A DNA stretch of 64,000 nucleotides from Isoetes taiwanensis (lineage: Eukaryota; Streptophyta; Lycopodiopsida; Isoetales; Isoetaceae), in NCBI GenBank assembly GCA_021234155.1, contig JAJEKV010000017.1:10669525-10733524 (forward strand), in the 5' to 3' direction. Below the pieces are notes generated by a model, which had not been told where the DNA came from, did not search any database, and was given only the letters and a program-made list of their open reading frames with translations. Positions 9,440 to 21,300 of this stretch are shown one piece after another. The position numbers were made by a program, and so were the translations under genes. How positions within the stretch are numbered: position 1 is the stretch's first letter; every line of letters begins with the position of its first letter.

Positions 9440-10749
9440 ATTGGACAAAAGAGAGACACTGTGTATGTGTATTCAATAGAACCAAAACAGTACAACTAAT
9501 CATAAGGACACGTCTATTCAGAGCGGACATGACTCTTTGCCTACTTGGACGGCACATCACATGATATGCTAAGGGTCAATTCCCACTGGTAGTTAGGTTA
9601 GGTTAAATAGGGTAAATAACGGAAACTTGCTTTCACACTAGCATTTAAGTTACTACCAGTTAGGTTAGGACTTGGTTAAATTTTAACTATGGTTAACTTA
9701 ACCAGGTCACTTTCATACTGATAATAGTTAAGTTAAGTTAAGTTAAAACTTTAACTGGACTCCTTATTTTAAACTAGAAGTTAAGTGACCCAGGAAAGGT
9801 ACACTTAACTCGGTTAAGAACTAACTTAACCTAACTGTTAAGTGAGAAAGGGGTAACAATCTAGTTAGGTTATTATTATTATTTTTTTTATATGAAAATG
9901 GTCTATTTCATCTCTTTGAACAGCTAAAGTAGCTTGAGGATCAAAAGCTTTTTGGATTTCCTCCGCTCAAGGGACAATTCATTAGAATCGAATTGAATCT
10001 AGGGTAGTTTTCGCACCTTAGAGCATATTTTGGGCATATTTGAACATCTAATGACTAGAATTTGTAGCTCTTTTTTCGATAGTGGAAATATTTCTTAGAT
10101 TATTTTCAGGGAGCGTGTACCTATGGTTTTTCCAATGCCAAGAAAAATGTGACACCCACTAAAAATAATGAGACATCCAAATTAAGGTTAAAAAAGAGAG
10201 AAATACAGAGAGAGAGAAAATAGAGACAGATAAAGAATATCGAAAATATAGAAAGAGAAGAGATCGAAAATAAACCTTGTATCTCTTCATGGATTGTTTT
10301 TTTCTTGAAGAACTGTGTCATCAATATATTAAAAGAATGGTAATGTTACAAAGCAAGTGAGGAGGAAGTGAGGGGCAATCTTCATAGATTGTTGGTTTCA
10401 ACAACTAAGAAATACTTTAGATATCTTTAACTTAATGGCATCTCTTAACTAAAGTGGGAAATGGACTTAGTTATCTCTAACCTAACAAAGCCTCTTAACT
10501 ACTAGTGTGAAACATCAACTCATTGTAAATGTTAGGTTAAGTTGATTTTTTGAATTTAACCTAAGTGATCCCTAACAAGTCTAGTGGGAATATATATCTT
10601 CATAATCCGTTAAGTTAGTCTTAACGACCTTAATGGGAAAGCATAACCTCTTTTCGGTTAAGTTAAAAGATAACCAACCGGTTAAATTAACTTAACTTAA
10701 TGGCGAGTGGGAAATGGCCCTAAGTTGGCAGGGTTATTATATTCTAACA
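9439..10749 (-). mobile_element. Copia-1 5' LTR, split by a MITE
   Basis: The minus strand starts TGTTAGAATATAA at 10749, runs to 10721, then resumes at 9572 and continues to 9439, matching the 3' LTR at 2746-2590. The interruption is the 1148-bp Harbinger-type element. The LTR's inner end is separated from the PBS by LINE J1 and the GA tract. Confidence 0.75.
9573..10720. mobile_element. PIF/Harbinger (Tourist-like) MITE, 1148 bp
   Basis: The ends are GGGTCAATTCCCACT and, on the other strand, GGGCCATTTCCCACT, continuing as imperfect inverted repeats rich in TTAAGTTA. The element is flanked by TAA at 9570-9572 and TAA at 10721-10723. The uninterrupted LTR copy at 2590-2746 shows the empty site. 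A 3-bp TAA duplication with GG(G)-starting TIRs is diagnostic of PIF/Harbinger. No transposase frame is present, so it is non-autonomous. The interior includes repeated GGTTAAGTTAA-like words near both ends and an AT-rich core with a purine-rich patch at 10195-10265. Confidence 0.85.
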
Positions 10750-11236
10750 GGTTCTGCTGGAGTTTGGCAGAGAGTTCAGCGAAGAGGTCCAGACTCTATA
10801 TCCCCACTTTCAGACTGTTTTTACGGCAGAAGAGTCTAGAAGCACTGTTTCCCCAAGAACATCATACGACTGGCTATGGCGGCCACAGTGTTCTCGATAC
10901 TATAGATCTGGAGGTGCCGAATCCAGCAGAAGAGGAGGCGATCCAAAAGGAAGCTGCACGAAGATCCAAATCTGGCCTGTTCAAAACCTCTTCAATCCAG
11001 GTTCTGAGAAGGGGCATTTTTTTTGAAGCAGCGAGAGAAGCAGCTATGGCATTTTTTTCTAAAGCAAAGCAGCCGAATTCAGATCCATACCTTCCAAGAA
11101 GCTCAGACATAGCCTTTCAAGGAACTCCGCCATTCCCTTTCGGATGGATTAGAAGCCAAGATACAGTGCGGGCTCCCCAAGCTGTGCCAAGCTTGACTAT
11201 GGCCGCCAGTGCTAAATGCCTTGGCCAAAGACATTA
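10750..11236. other. Flank of Copia-1 with an unrecognised open stretch
   Basis: The plus strand is open from inside the MITE end through the LTR end to 11237, and the minus strand has an open stretch at 11110-10874. Neither translation resembles a known family. Because the plus frame begins inside the MITE and crosses two insertion boundaries, its first part cannot be a natural gene. A decayed host exon at 10750-11230 is possible. Confidence 0.3.
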
Positions 11237-11383
11237 AGGCCGATAACGTCCTCCCCTCGGCGTAATGAGCCAGAAAAATGGTCTCGAGGCCATATGGCCA
11301 GGAAATTCCTCGGTACTGTCGTACGGCCTTAGAATTTCCTAGCTACAACCCATAATGCCTCGGGAGAGGACGTTATCTAGCCT
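11237..11383. repeat. Foldback/MITE-like inverted repeat
   Basis: The left arm AGGCCGATAACGTCCTCCCC and the right arm, read on the minus strand as AGGCTAGATAACGTCCTCTC, pair over about 30 bp. A second inner pair (AGGAAATTCCT... and ...AGAATTTCCT) extends the fold. The 147-bp palindromic unit looks like a small MITE. No clear target duplication was found. Confidence 0.55.
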
Positions 11384-12931
11384 ATAATACATAGGAACTT
11401 GCGGGCCTTTCTCATTTGCTATATTAAAATTGACTCTTCTATTCCGTTCAACAAGTAAAGTTCTTCAATTCCTTAGTAAAAAACTTCCTCAATTCTTAGT
11501 AAAAATCTAATTTCCACGTCACCCTTCGTCACATAGATGTGACGTGTGTGCAAAAATATAGCCCAAATTTAAAAGACAAATTTGACCCATTTCATATAAA
11601 TTTACTCTAAGTTGTGGTAAAAGAAAACCCTATAGGCTTATACTCTTACTACAATTTTGACCCATTTTAAATAAAATTTATTCCATATTGTGGTAAAAAC
11701 AAATCCTATATACTTCTAAGTATCTATCTATCTTGTTAATTTGGAATTTTCAGGTGTGGAGGAAAACTTTTTTGGAATTAATTTTAGGTGATTTCCCTTG
11801 GTTTTGGGGCTTCAGGCCACCGGAAAAAAAAATTCGATTTCAAAAATCAAGTAATATTTGTTGGCTATGATTTTCGATTTTGTCTTTCCCAATCTTCTAT
11901 CTTCATCTTTCCTTCTTCCTTCCTTCCTTCCTTCCTTATCTTCTGCACGTCGATTTTCCCCTCATGCTATCTTCATCTTATCTTCTGCACGTCGATTTTC
12001 CCCTTCCAATTATCGGCATGCATATGCCACGATTGTGGTGCCAAAATTGGCGATTTGTTATGCAGGGATTTTGCAGGAGTACTGCATTTATCTTATTCGA
12101 CTGCAAATTGTTTAGTGGCTGACGGATCTGCAGAACGAGTTTGCGTCTGGCAGGGTCGGATTTGAGCGCCAGGAAAAGGGTTTTGGGTTCATTGATGCTT
12201 TCTGTCTAATATATTATTCTTAATATTTGAGGTCGTTATTTGAGAACCAAGGAGGCTGGGTTTTGTATCATTAGAGAACTAGGCAAGCATGGATTTGAGA
12301 AGTATCTGCACATCAATTACGCTATCCTATATCCGAAAAGAAGGTAAAATCACATATCCATCTCTGTTTTGATTTGATCAGATCAATGGCCTTGCAGATA
12401 TGTCCATAGTTCGTGGATTCATATTTTGGATTATCCGTCCCGGATTTATAATCCTGGGTTATTCTCCGCATGCTTGCCACGGTTGCTCAGGACAGGATAT
12501 GCAAGCTCCAACTATTTTTGTCTTCTGGTGGTATGACTTCCGGATTGATTTGATTCCGTAGTAATACAATTCTGGCCCACTTACAGAGCTACCGAGGTAA
12601 CTTCTCTGTCTCAGATGATTTCATCTTTGCCGTTTTTGCTTCTTCCTCTTTAAGCCAAGCGCGTTGTTCCGTCATTTTTAGGATTTGCTAAACCTGAATG
12701 CGAACTGGAGTGCAGCATCTTTGCAATCTTCTTTTACTTGAGTTCTTGAAAACCTAGCCTATTCTGCTTTGGCTCCTTCTGTATAAAATATGTAGCAAAA
12801 TAACAGGGGGTTCCAGGGGGATTTGATATAGATATAATTCTTGAAACCATAGACCATATCCCTAAAACAATTACAATTCAATGGGTTATTATAAAAAAAA
12901 AACATAGATTTAAGATAAAAAATAGTCACAT
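11384..12931. other. Intergenic, with a direct repeat at 11584-11725
   Basis: Two neighbouring segments (about 11584-11650 and 11658-11725) share GACCCATTT, a TTGTGGTAAAA core and CCTATA words, a diverged direct repeat. At 11910-12005 a TTCC-rich patch and the repeated phrase ATCTTCTGCACGTCGATTTT occur twice. No coding domain was recognised. Confidence 0.45.
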
Positions 12932-13003
12932 TAGCTCACTGGTTAGATTGGTTAAAGTAGTCTTATTAGGACATTGAGTTATTTTGGTAGAGGCTCGAAT
13001 CTC
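12932..13003 (+). mobile_element. Possible tRNA-derived SINE promoter (A and B boxes)
   Basis: TTAGCTCACTGGTTAGA (12931-12947) resembles a pol III A box and GGCTCGAATCTCC (12992-13004) a B box, about 60 bp apart in the right order. An A-rich run lies just upstream. The spacing is longer than in most tRNA genes and no tRNA fold is evident, so a decayed SINE head is the best guess. Confidence 0.35.
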
Positions 13004-13004
13004 C

Positions 13005-13649
13005 GTATTTCATATTCTAAAAGCTTAAGTGAAACCGTATAGAGGCTCGATATACCATCAAAACCTTAGGCAAACTCGTATTCGACATCTTAAAATCATA
13101 GGTGTCCCCAATCATAATTGAGCATAATCGAAACGAGAGGTGTCCAGAGGCTCCAACATACAGTCTGGGCCGTCGGATTGACAGATCCGACGACTGTGGT
13201 GGTCCAGGGTGCACTTCGTTCAGAAAAATAGGTGCCTTTGGCAAGAGAGCGACATCTGATTCTAGGCCATGATGCATCAGCATTTTAGAAGCAGACGATG
13301 CATCCAGCATGCAAGCTCCTGTCTACTGTGCCGACACAATACATGAATCATTTCTATGGTATTGAATCTGTACTATAAGTTAGGTATCCTAGGTATTTCC
13401 AGGTAGCAAAAGATTTATATCAGCAGTACCTTCTCATTCATTCTAGACAATTGTTTCTTTGTTGGCAGTGAACATCAGTGCTTGCTTACCACGAATGCTG
13501 CGTTAATTGGCAATAAGGTTTGCATCTTTATGTCAGCTTATAGGATTAGAGCTAAAATAGAGGACACAATAGAGGGACATTTCTGTTTCTTAATGCTTGA
13601 TCTTTGTTGTCTGAGATCTATTGCAGTTAATCCAATTGATTATTACTTT
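13005..13649. other. Intergenic, nothing recognised
   Basis: There is an open minus-strand stretch at 13310-13017 without recognisable domains. Otherwise the sequence is AT-rich with no repeat or RNA gene that I can support. Confidence 0.35.
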
Positions 13650-14350
13650 CTATGTAGCTACGTATGATGCTCATATTTTGTGAAAATTTTGTAATTACTT
13701 TCTATCTAGATAAGTGTGATTGAGATCATATTTCGCGTCACTTTTGTAGCTTTGTTTCACAAGTTTTGAAGGAACATGCATGACTTCCTTACCATACTGC
13801 TGCTCTTCTTATAACATCGATGGTTTATTGGTTTGCTTTTCAACATATACTTCCTTCTATTTGATGCATAAGACTGTTTCTGGCAGCTCCAGATCCCTTC
13901 AATCGCTCATGGCATTTGGGCTGCTGGCCCTAAGGTTGCTTTTTGGCCACATGAAGAAGCAAAGTACATATTCTGTGCTCCTGTTATTTATTCTTTCTCT
14001 TCTTTAATTTCTATGTAGCTACATATATTTTGTGCAGTATTTTCTATTTACTTTCTATCTAGCTAGGTGTCATTGAGATCATATTTCATGTAAGCTTTGT
14101 AGCTTTGTTTTGCAAGTTTTGAAGGAACATGCATGACTAGAGCCCTTACCTGCTCTTCTTGGAACATGTTGATGAGCGATTGATTTGCCTTTCGACATAT
14201 GCTTCTTTCTATTTAATACATAAAGGTTGTTTCTCACAGCTCTAGATCCCTTTAATTGCTCCTGGCATTGGTGTTGCTGGCTCTAAAGTTGTTTTTTGGC
14301 CACATAAAGAAGCAAAGTACATAATTTATGCTTCTGTGTTGTTTCTTCTT
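13650..14350 (+). repeat. Tandem duplication with an exon-like segment
   Basis: Copies at about 13650-14010 and 14011-14350 share long identical blocks (for example TTTTGAAGGAACATGCATGA and GAAGCAAAGTACATA). In the first copy a CAG acceptor-like site precedes an open segment reading HGIWAAGPKVAFWPHEEAKY. The second copy keeps the DNA but with frame-disturbing differences. I do not recognise the protein. The pieces look like duplicated exon plus intron of a broken gene. Confidence 0.55.
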
Positions 14351-14454
14351 TCTCTAACTTTCATTACATTATTCTTGGAGCTTGCTTTTGCAATGGAAGG
14401 TACATGTGATGCAATGAATCCCACTAAGTTTTAAAAAGTTCTGTGCAATTGTTC

Positions 14455-15236
14455 CAAGAGAGCAAAATGCATTGGCCGCCATTGGCTTTACAATGAATAT
14501 TCTCAAGGTTTTGTGCAAGCAGCCGGTGTTGCGTGGGGCCTCTTCTGATTTGTTTGCCTACTCCAGAAAATGTCATTATCTTCAATCAGATATAGATCTT
14601 GATTCTTTCTAAAGATTAGCTATCATAGATGTTCTGTGTTATCTAACTTATTGTTTTTGTTGTTAGGTCTTGGCAGTAAGCTATGGGTGCACATTTTCAT
14701 TTTCTCAAATACTAATGACTATGCACAAAGTAATCATTGCCAAATCTCCTACTATACATCCATGTCTCTAATTCCTTTCATGGCGTGAATGTGTTGGAAG
14801 ACTAATATTATCGCAGATGGATGGGGAGATAAGCCTCTAACCAGCAGGCACTATAACCAGCATCATATTCCAGTCATCAATTTCAATTATTCTGATGAGA
14901 TGTTGGCCGTGGCATGAAATCACGAGCTTTGTTTATTCTTTCTTTCCTTTAAGGTGGCTTTCATTGCAGTTGCAAGTGTCGCACGTGTTATTCCTGGAGC
15001 TTACTTTGCAATGGAAGGTTTTTGTGATGCAGTGAATTCAGTTCCGTCAATTGTTTAAGGGAGCAAAAGGCATCCATCCCTCCATTGCGGACTTGGCCAC
15101 CATTGGCCTTATCACGAATATTATCAAGGTTTTGTGCAAGCAGCCCGTGCTGCGTGGGGCCTCTTCTAATCTGCTTGCCTATTCGCCAAAATATTACTAT
15201 CTTCAATCACGTAGAGATCTAGGTACTTTTTACTGA
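14455..15236 (+). repeat. Second pair of duplicated exon-like segments
   Basis: Segments at about 14400-14600 and 15000-15236 are homologous. The later copy has an open stretch starting GAKGIHPSIADLATIGL and passing through VLCKQPVLRGASSNLLAY. The earlier copy encodes a diverged version of the same part. A preceding stretch reads VARVIPGAYFAMEGFCDAV before a stop. The family is not recognised. Together with 13650-14350 this suggests one gene whose exons were duplicated or captured, possibly by the Helitron-like element ending at 17029. Confidence 0.45.
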
Positions 15237-17001
15237 ATGCTTTGTGAAATCTTACTGTAGCATATGGGTGGGAATGCTAAGCCTCTAGCCAACCAGCACT
15301 TAACCATCCCTATTCCAGTCATCAACTTGAATTTATATTCTGATGAAGTGCTAGCCATGGCATGATGTCAAGAGCTTAGCATATGATGTCAAGAGCTTAG
15401 CATATGGTGTCACAAGCTCAACAAAGGATGTAAATGTATTGATGCTATGTAAATGTATTGATGCTGGAACCTTAGAGACTTGAAGCCTAAGTTTTGCTAA
15501 TTTGTATATAAATTAATGCGCCATATTTCAAATGTTCCTTCTTTATTCATGTTCTAATTTTTTCAATGCTTTTTGCTTCATGTTCTAATTTTTTCAATGC
15601 TTTTTGCTTCGGGCTTTATAAATTTGGCGATGTGCAAGCGAAAATGCATATAGCAAGGGTTTAATTGTGTTCACATAACAATAAGTGTTGGGTAATCGAA
15701 GCTTTTATGGGCAACTACACGTCTTCTTCATGCTTCTCATAGTAGTTATTGTTGGTAAGATGACGTTATTTCATATCTAAATGTGGCACTTGAGGTCAAT
15801 TTGTTCTTATATCTTGATGTGGCACTTAAGGCCAATTTGTTCCCCAACCATAAAGATCTATGGTATAGATGTCCCATGTATTGAGCTCCGATTGATCGTT
15901 GCAACTGAAATTTAAGGTTTGAAAGCACTAGAAGCAAAGTATTTGAATGGGCAATGACCTAAGAACAACTTCCTTGATAAATCTAACTCAAAGTCAAGAC
16001 CTGAAGGCATTGGAGAGAAAGTATTTGTTCTGGGTTGTGAACCCAATAATAACTTTATGATAAATATGGCACTTGATTCCTTTCTATAACAATCAATGCT
16101 CTTAATTACTTTGAACATTGTTATCCTTCATATTTTCTATGGCCTTAAACTGCTCATACTTAATACATTAAATCAAATCAAGTTAGATTGAATTGTTCAA
16201 CGATTTAGAGTGAATATGGAAATTCGATGCAAGGTACAAATTTGCAATGAAATGCTTACTAAAACTAACTATTTTCTTCGAATTAAACTATTTATCATCC
16301 TTAGGCTTTGGTTACACAAGTTGCATGGACTATGCATTTGAGATGCAAACACGAGTTCTAAATCTTCATGAATACTATACCACATGTCCAATGAGAATCA
16401 AAGTATACCATTAGACTATATCCTATACATTATATGCCAACGTTCATTAGCGAGGTCATAATTGTCAATTAGAATGCACAATGCTTCTTACTTTATAAGA
16501 ATACTTGCATTTTTGGGATTAGGATGCAATATTTGACATCATAACAATGTGTAGCTGAGGAGACGAAAGAGCAATGCACATTGTGAGCTTTATCATTAAT
16601 GTAAAAAAGGAGTGCACACATGTATAGTTACTAATAGACCCACCATTGATATTTCCACTCACAATAAACAAAACATTGTTCTTTGTTGTTATAATCATGG
16701 ATTTATGTATGCAATCAAGGCCTCAATCAAGAGATGGAGTATGCTAGGAATGCTTGCTTGACATTTCTATCTATTTTATACTATGATGCATTTCACCATG
16801 TAGCCAGAATCGTCTTCTTTGGCATTTGTATTATACAGCAAATCAACACAAAACATGCATTAATGCCCCTCACACCCGCACCAGCACTCACATTCACACC
16901 CTCCTTCCTTCTTAGCATCATGTGAAATACAAAGTCGTCACACTCTTTCATTCTTTGTTCTAGCCAATAATCAAACAACCACCCTTTCAAATTGTAGTAA
17001 A
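15237..17001. other. AT-rich intergenic with short tandem repeats
   Basis: Short tandem repeats include ATGTCAAGAGCTTAGCATAT (two to three units, about 15364-15415), ATGTAAATGTATTGATGCT (two units, about 15428-15466), and a 40-bp unit containing TTCATGTTCTAATTTTTTCA (two units, about 15547-15611). No gene was recognised. The right end carries the Helitron-like terminus. Confidence 0.45.
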
Positions 17002-17029
17002 GCCCGGCAACGCCGGGCACCATAACTAG
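17002..17029 (+). mobile_element. Helitron-like 3' terminus
   Basis: GCCCGGC-AAC-GCCGGGC forms a perfect 7-bp GC-rich hairpin at 17002-17018. Seven bases later comes CTAG (17026-17029), followed by T. A subterminal hairpin 6-12 nt before CTRR with insertion ahead of T is the Helitron 3' signature. The matching 5' TC end was not identified. The duplicated gene fragments to the left would suit a gene-capturing Helitron, but that link is inference. Confidence 0.55.
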
Positions 17030-17391
17030 TACATGTAAAAATGTTTTTTTAAAAACTCCTCCTAAGTCACTGAGATGACATATATGTTGTTGCCCAAAGG
17101 TGAACTACCTTTGATGCCAACCTAAGAACAACTTACATTATATTCTGCCTCCTGGTCTAATCGTATGTTGACATGTGGTAGTAATTCTTTAAGGAATGTT
17201 CAGTAGATTTTGCATTTCAATTTTTGTAGACATTTATCCAACATTCTACACATTTACTCAACATTTTCCCCACAAAATGTAATGTAAATGGTTTCCACTA
17301 ACAAATGTCACTTTAGGTGACATTCTCATGTGTCAATATTGCCTCTGTGCTTCCGCATGTCGGCAATTTTTCCACATGAGAATATATTAGA
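17030..17391. other. Intergenic, nothing recognised
   Basis: This is an AT-rich spacer between the Helitron-like end and LINE J4. No coding or structural feature is supported. Confidence 0.4.
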
Positions 17392-18320
17392 ATAGGGTTT
17401 TTATCGCCCACGGGAACCAATCGGCCTATGAGACCCAACAAAATGGCACAATAGACTTATTACTGTCCGGATTACAAAACCCCCACCCCAGAGGGTTTTC
17501 AGGGGAAGAACCGTGATAAAAATAAGAGTGTTGTCAAACTGTACAAATATACACCACGAGAAAAATATATACACATGTCAGGCCTGAGGACATAGGCGAT
17601 CCCGCCGATCGATGACCTCTTGAAGGTATGATCCCAGCATCCGTACCGAGGCCATGCTCAACATCTCATGTACCGGCTGGCCCGGCCTGACCAACTCAGT
17701 GTAGCATGCCCGGACAGCTCTGAAGGGTGTGGCATTCATCTTCCACTACTCTCACTTGGCAATGTTAACAAAGTTTACTCTGGTGCGGCTCCCCAATCCA
17801 TTTCCACGTCTCAATTCGGAGGCAGTGTGCACCTGTCCGAATTAAGGCAATGGATCTGGGCTTTTTCATGGGCAAATGGATGTGCATGTATCGTTGCAGG
17901 CCCCCCTCCAACGTGTGGTTTATGTAGCACTGCTAATATACCGTCTTGACCTGTTCATGGGCATTGGCATCCCAAAGCTTTCTGCGGAAGCATATGTCGA
18001 GGTATTGTCTCAAGTTGTGGCCATCGGCCTCCGTTTACACTTGGATGCACTTATGCTCCTGCACATTCCATCTAGCCAACCACTGAGCCCTCTTTTTCTG
18101 CCAGCAGACCTTCAAGCGATGAGGCCCATTGCCACGGTGTAAGCTAGGTTAGGGAGGCGAGCATCATTTACACTGACCACCTTCTAGAAGTACGTGATGT
18201 GACGGCCAAGTCCCCCCCCCCTCCCCCGAGAGGGCGGGGAAGCCCTGTCTCTAACAGTATTTGATATGGCATTGTGGACTTCACCCCCAGTGCCCATACT
18301 AAGGTGATTGGGCATCAACA
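17392..18320 (-). mobile_element. LINE J4, 5'-truncated and degraded
   Basis: On the minus strand the segment is homologous over its length to the last part of LINE J2 (about 31975-32800). Matching pieces include the stretch GGTGAAGTCCACA, the CCATATCAAAT word, AGAAGGTGGTCA and GATGCTCG, the zinc-finger region, the CAGTAATAAG hairpin half and the terminal AGGCC-GATT-GGTTC loop at 17414-17427. Only the C-terminal part of ORF2 and the 3' UTR are present, and the frame is broken. A C8 run and other changes near 18209-18230 mark decay. Confidence 0.75.
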
Positions 18321-21300
18321 TCGTATATATGCATAGCATCAACATGTCTCTGTTCGTTTACTTGTATCTACTGGTTTTTCTACTTTTTATATCAATCAAT
18401 CTTGTAAATTTGGGATTCTAAGACTTTAGGATTTTTGGCCGCCTGAAAATTTTCTTGATTCTCCAAAAATTGTAGAATTTTGCTTCTATGATCTTGGGTT
18501 CCTGGCTTTCCCTTTTAACCTGGTCGAAAATGATCCACACACAACCCACATGCATTTAGATGGCATTTAGGAAGATGATTCAGAGGGATTTTCTCTGCGG
18601 TAAGGAGTGCATTTGCAATGAGTGCATGCTATATTTGTTGCCATTTGGATAAGATTTAATGCAATTTGCCCAGTTGAGAAGCAAGCGGGAAACGATTTTT
18701 TGCTTGATGACCTTTATTAGATCAGAGCCGTAGGCATTTCTACCATGAAGAGGTTCTCGAGCTTGGTTTCCATGACATGGCTTCGCTAGTCTTTGTCTGA
18801 AGAAAGCACCTACATTATGCATAGGTATGTTTTGGTATCCTTTAGATTTTTTTTCCATGAATATTCTTTAGCACCATGGCAAAGTGCTATACTTTAGATA
18901 TCCATTGTACTAAGCTCTGATATTGATCGTTGCAGCTCGAATTCAAGATCTAAGGGCACTGGAGGAAAAGTACACGTATGGTCAGTGAACTCAAGAACTT
19001 CTTCCCTAATAAATCCAGCTTTTGCTTTTGTGCATGATTTCGTTTTATAAAACTAGTACTTCTATTTACTTTGTAAACATGTTCTCCTTCAGATTTCCCA
19101 TGCCCCTAAACTAGGGTTTCTTATGGTTAAGTCTGGGGCTCATATCCAAAAATCATATCAAATTATTATATATGGAAGGATTCCACCTAGAATGGCCAAT
19201 GTCATGGTTGTCAGATCATAAGAATCATGTTCTAAGCTATTTTAAAAGTCGTATGAACTAAATCCAACTCAAACAAAATTCCAGTTCACTATTTTATAGC
19301 ATTAAAACAAAGATGCAAAACAATGGCCAAGGTCATGGCTGTCAAAACCTGGATTTAATAAGAAAGAAAAGAAAAATATAGAGAGGGAAGTCTTGTCAAC
19401 AACTTTAGTACGCCCCCTTAAAACAAAACCACCAACAAGACTTAACATAGAATAAATAAATTGCTAATTTTACTAATTTGTCGAATAACAAAAAATTCAC
19501 ATGGTTGAAATGGCCAGTGTTAAAGATGGCTTTTGAGGAGAATATATGTATCATAGAAGCAACTCTAATAGATAGACCAGTGTAAGAGAGTCCATCACGA
19601 TCTGAGAACAACCTACCATTACAAAAAACTGAAGATCCAACTTTCTACAGGTACTGAAAAAAGGGAAGCCCTTAGTGACATATATGGTTGCACTTAGTAG
19701 ATAATGTGGTTCATGGAAGATTGAACCTGGATTGAAGCCCCTTCTTTGCACCTGAAATACAAGTTGCAACAAAAGACATGGGAGTAAAACTAACAACACA
19801 ATTAGAGGAATAAGGAGATTTTTTCTAGACTCTTACCAATAATTTACGTATAAATAGAGTCTTTTCCTGCTCCTGGACCGCATATGCAAAGTAAAGGAAT
19901 GTTCGCATTGAAGTTCTTTGTGATAACATGTTGGCTCCTGCATAAATGCACATGTTAGCCAAAGCTTATAACCTTTTGAAAAAATTAACAATAAGTACAT
20001 TAAAACGCAGGAATAATGACAATGAAGCTTCATGCATTATTTTACATTTTAACAGTAACAAATATAATAAAATAGAATACATTAACAAATTGACATTGAT
20101 TCCAAAAGCAAATACATCAAAAATAAAAATAATACAAAAAACATGCATATGTAGTCAATGCACTACAGGAAAAGAAAGCTTCTTAGATTCCTTTTGGTAA
20201 AAATAAATAATATTGCTACTTCTATATTGATTTCATAATGAGTGTCTCATATGGTTTCCTTCTCCTCATTATGTGTTGATTTCAAGAAGAGCAGTTCCCT
20301 GCATTTTAGTTTCAAGCTTGTAATTTCATTTATTACAATGCGTGTATGCTTTCCATTCAACTAAGGAAATGTGCTGCTCCAATGGGAAAATGGAAGTCTA
20401 GATGGTTTATTCCTTGGGATAGAGATTTTAACACTAGAGTTGTTACTGGAACTATCCTGGATTCATCCACCAGAAGTGGTGCAGCATACCCTCTGCCACT
20501 TAAACCCAAATATCTAACAAGAGAAATTTCCATTTCATAAGATACCATCACTTTTGGAATCTTCACTTGATTCTTTATGGCTATGAAGAATTTCATGACC
20601 AATGGATTTATTGATATGTTGTGGTGATTGCCCAAACCTTATAGAATTTAATAGTTTTTACGCCAGACCAGAACTGCATTTTCTAAACTTTCTAGCATAA
20701 AGGGGTCCAAACGTTTCTAAAATTGAAACTAATTGATGTTTTATTATAAAACATGTTGATTTGCATGTTTTCATGTTCCGCTGCTATTAGATGATATTAT
20801 ATGAAGTCACCAAACCATATTTAGCTCAAAAAAGCTGTTTGAGGTTGTGAATTGTTTCTCCTTTACTATAACAAGTTTTGACATAAGACTTGTGGCCATA
20901 AGTTGTCAACTCTAAGATCTATAATCCAATAATTCTTTGAAGTCTCCATAAGTCACGTTGATCTCAATTTTCATGAAAGAAGATTCGATACAGAATCCAA
21001 GACAAAAATAGAACTAAAATGGCATAACTAAACTCATATATAAGCTTTCTATGGGCAATAAATGATGCATTCCATACATTGGCCACTTAGATCTACATAA
21101 TAAAGAATTTTATCAACTTAAATATGGTGAATAACTATGTATTCTTTATATTTAGAAGTGGTTGTCAGTACACAAAATTGAAGCTTAGTTAAGGTAATAG
21201 TACAAAAAACTCATCTTTTATGATAGGCAATATTTTTTTTATGAATGTGACCCTTGCTTGGCAACATAGACATGAATTTCGTGTTAAAAATAACAGATTA

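Noticed and set aside
8973-9560. Frame with a long Ser/Leu/Pro-repeat N-terminus
   Set aside because: The repeats are simply the translation of the GA/GGGA tract. Only the part from 9231 downward belongs to LINE ORF1.
10707-11237. 176-codon plus-strand frame
   Set aside because: It starts inside the MITE end and crosses the target duplication and LTR border, so it is a chance fusion. No domain is seen.
17668-18142. Plus-strand frames within LINE J4
   Set aside because: The homology to J2 is on the minus strand; these are antisense shadows.
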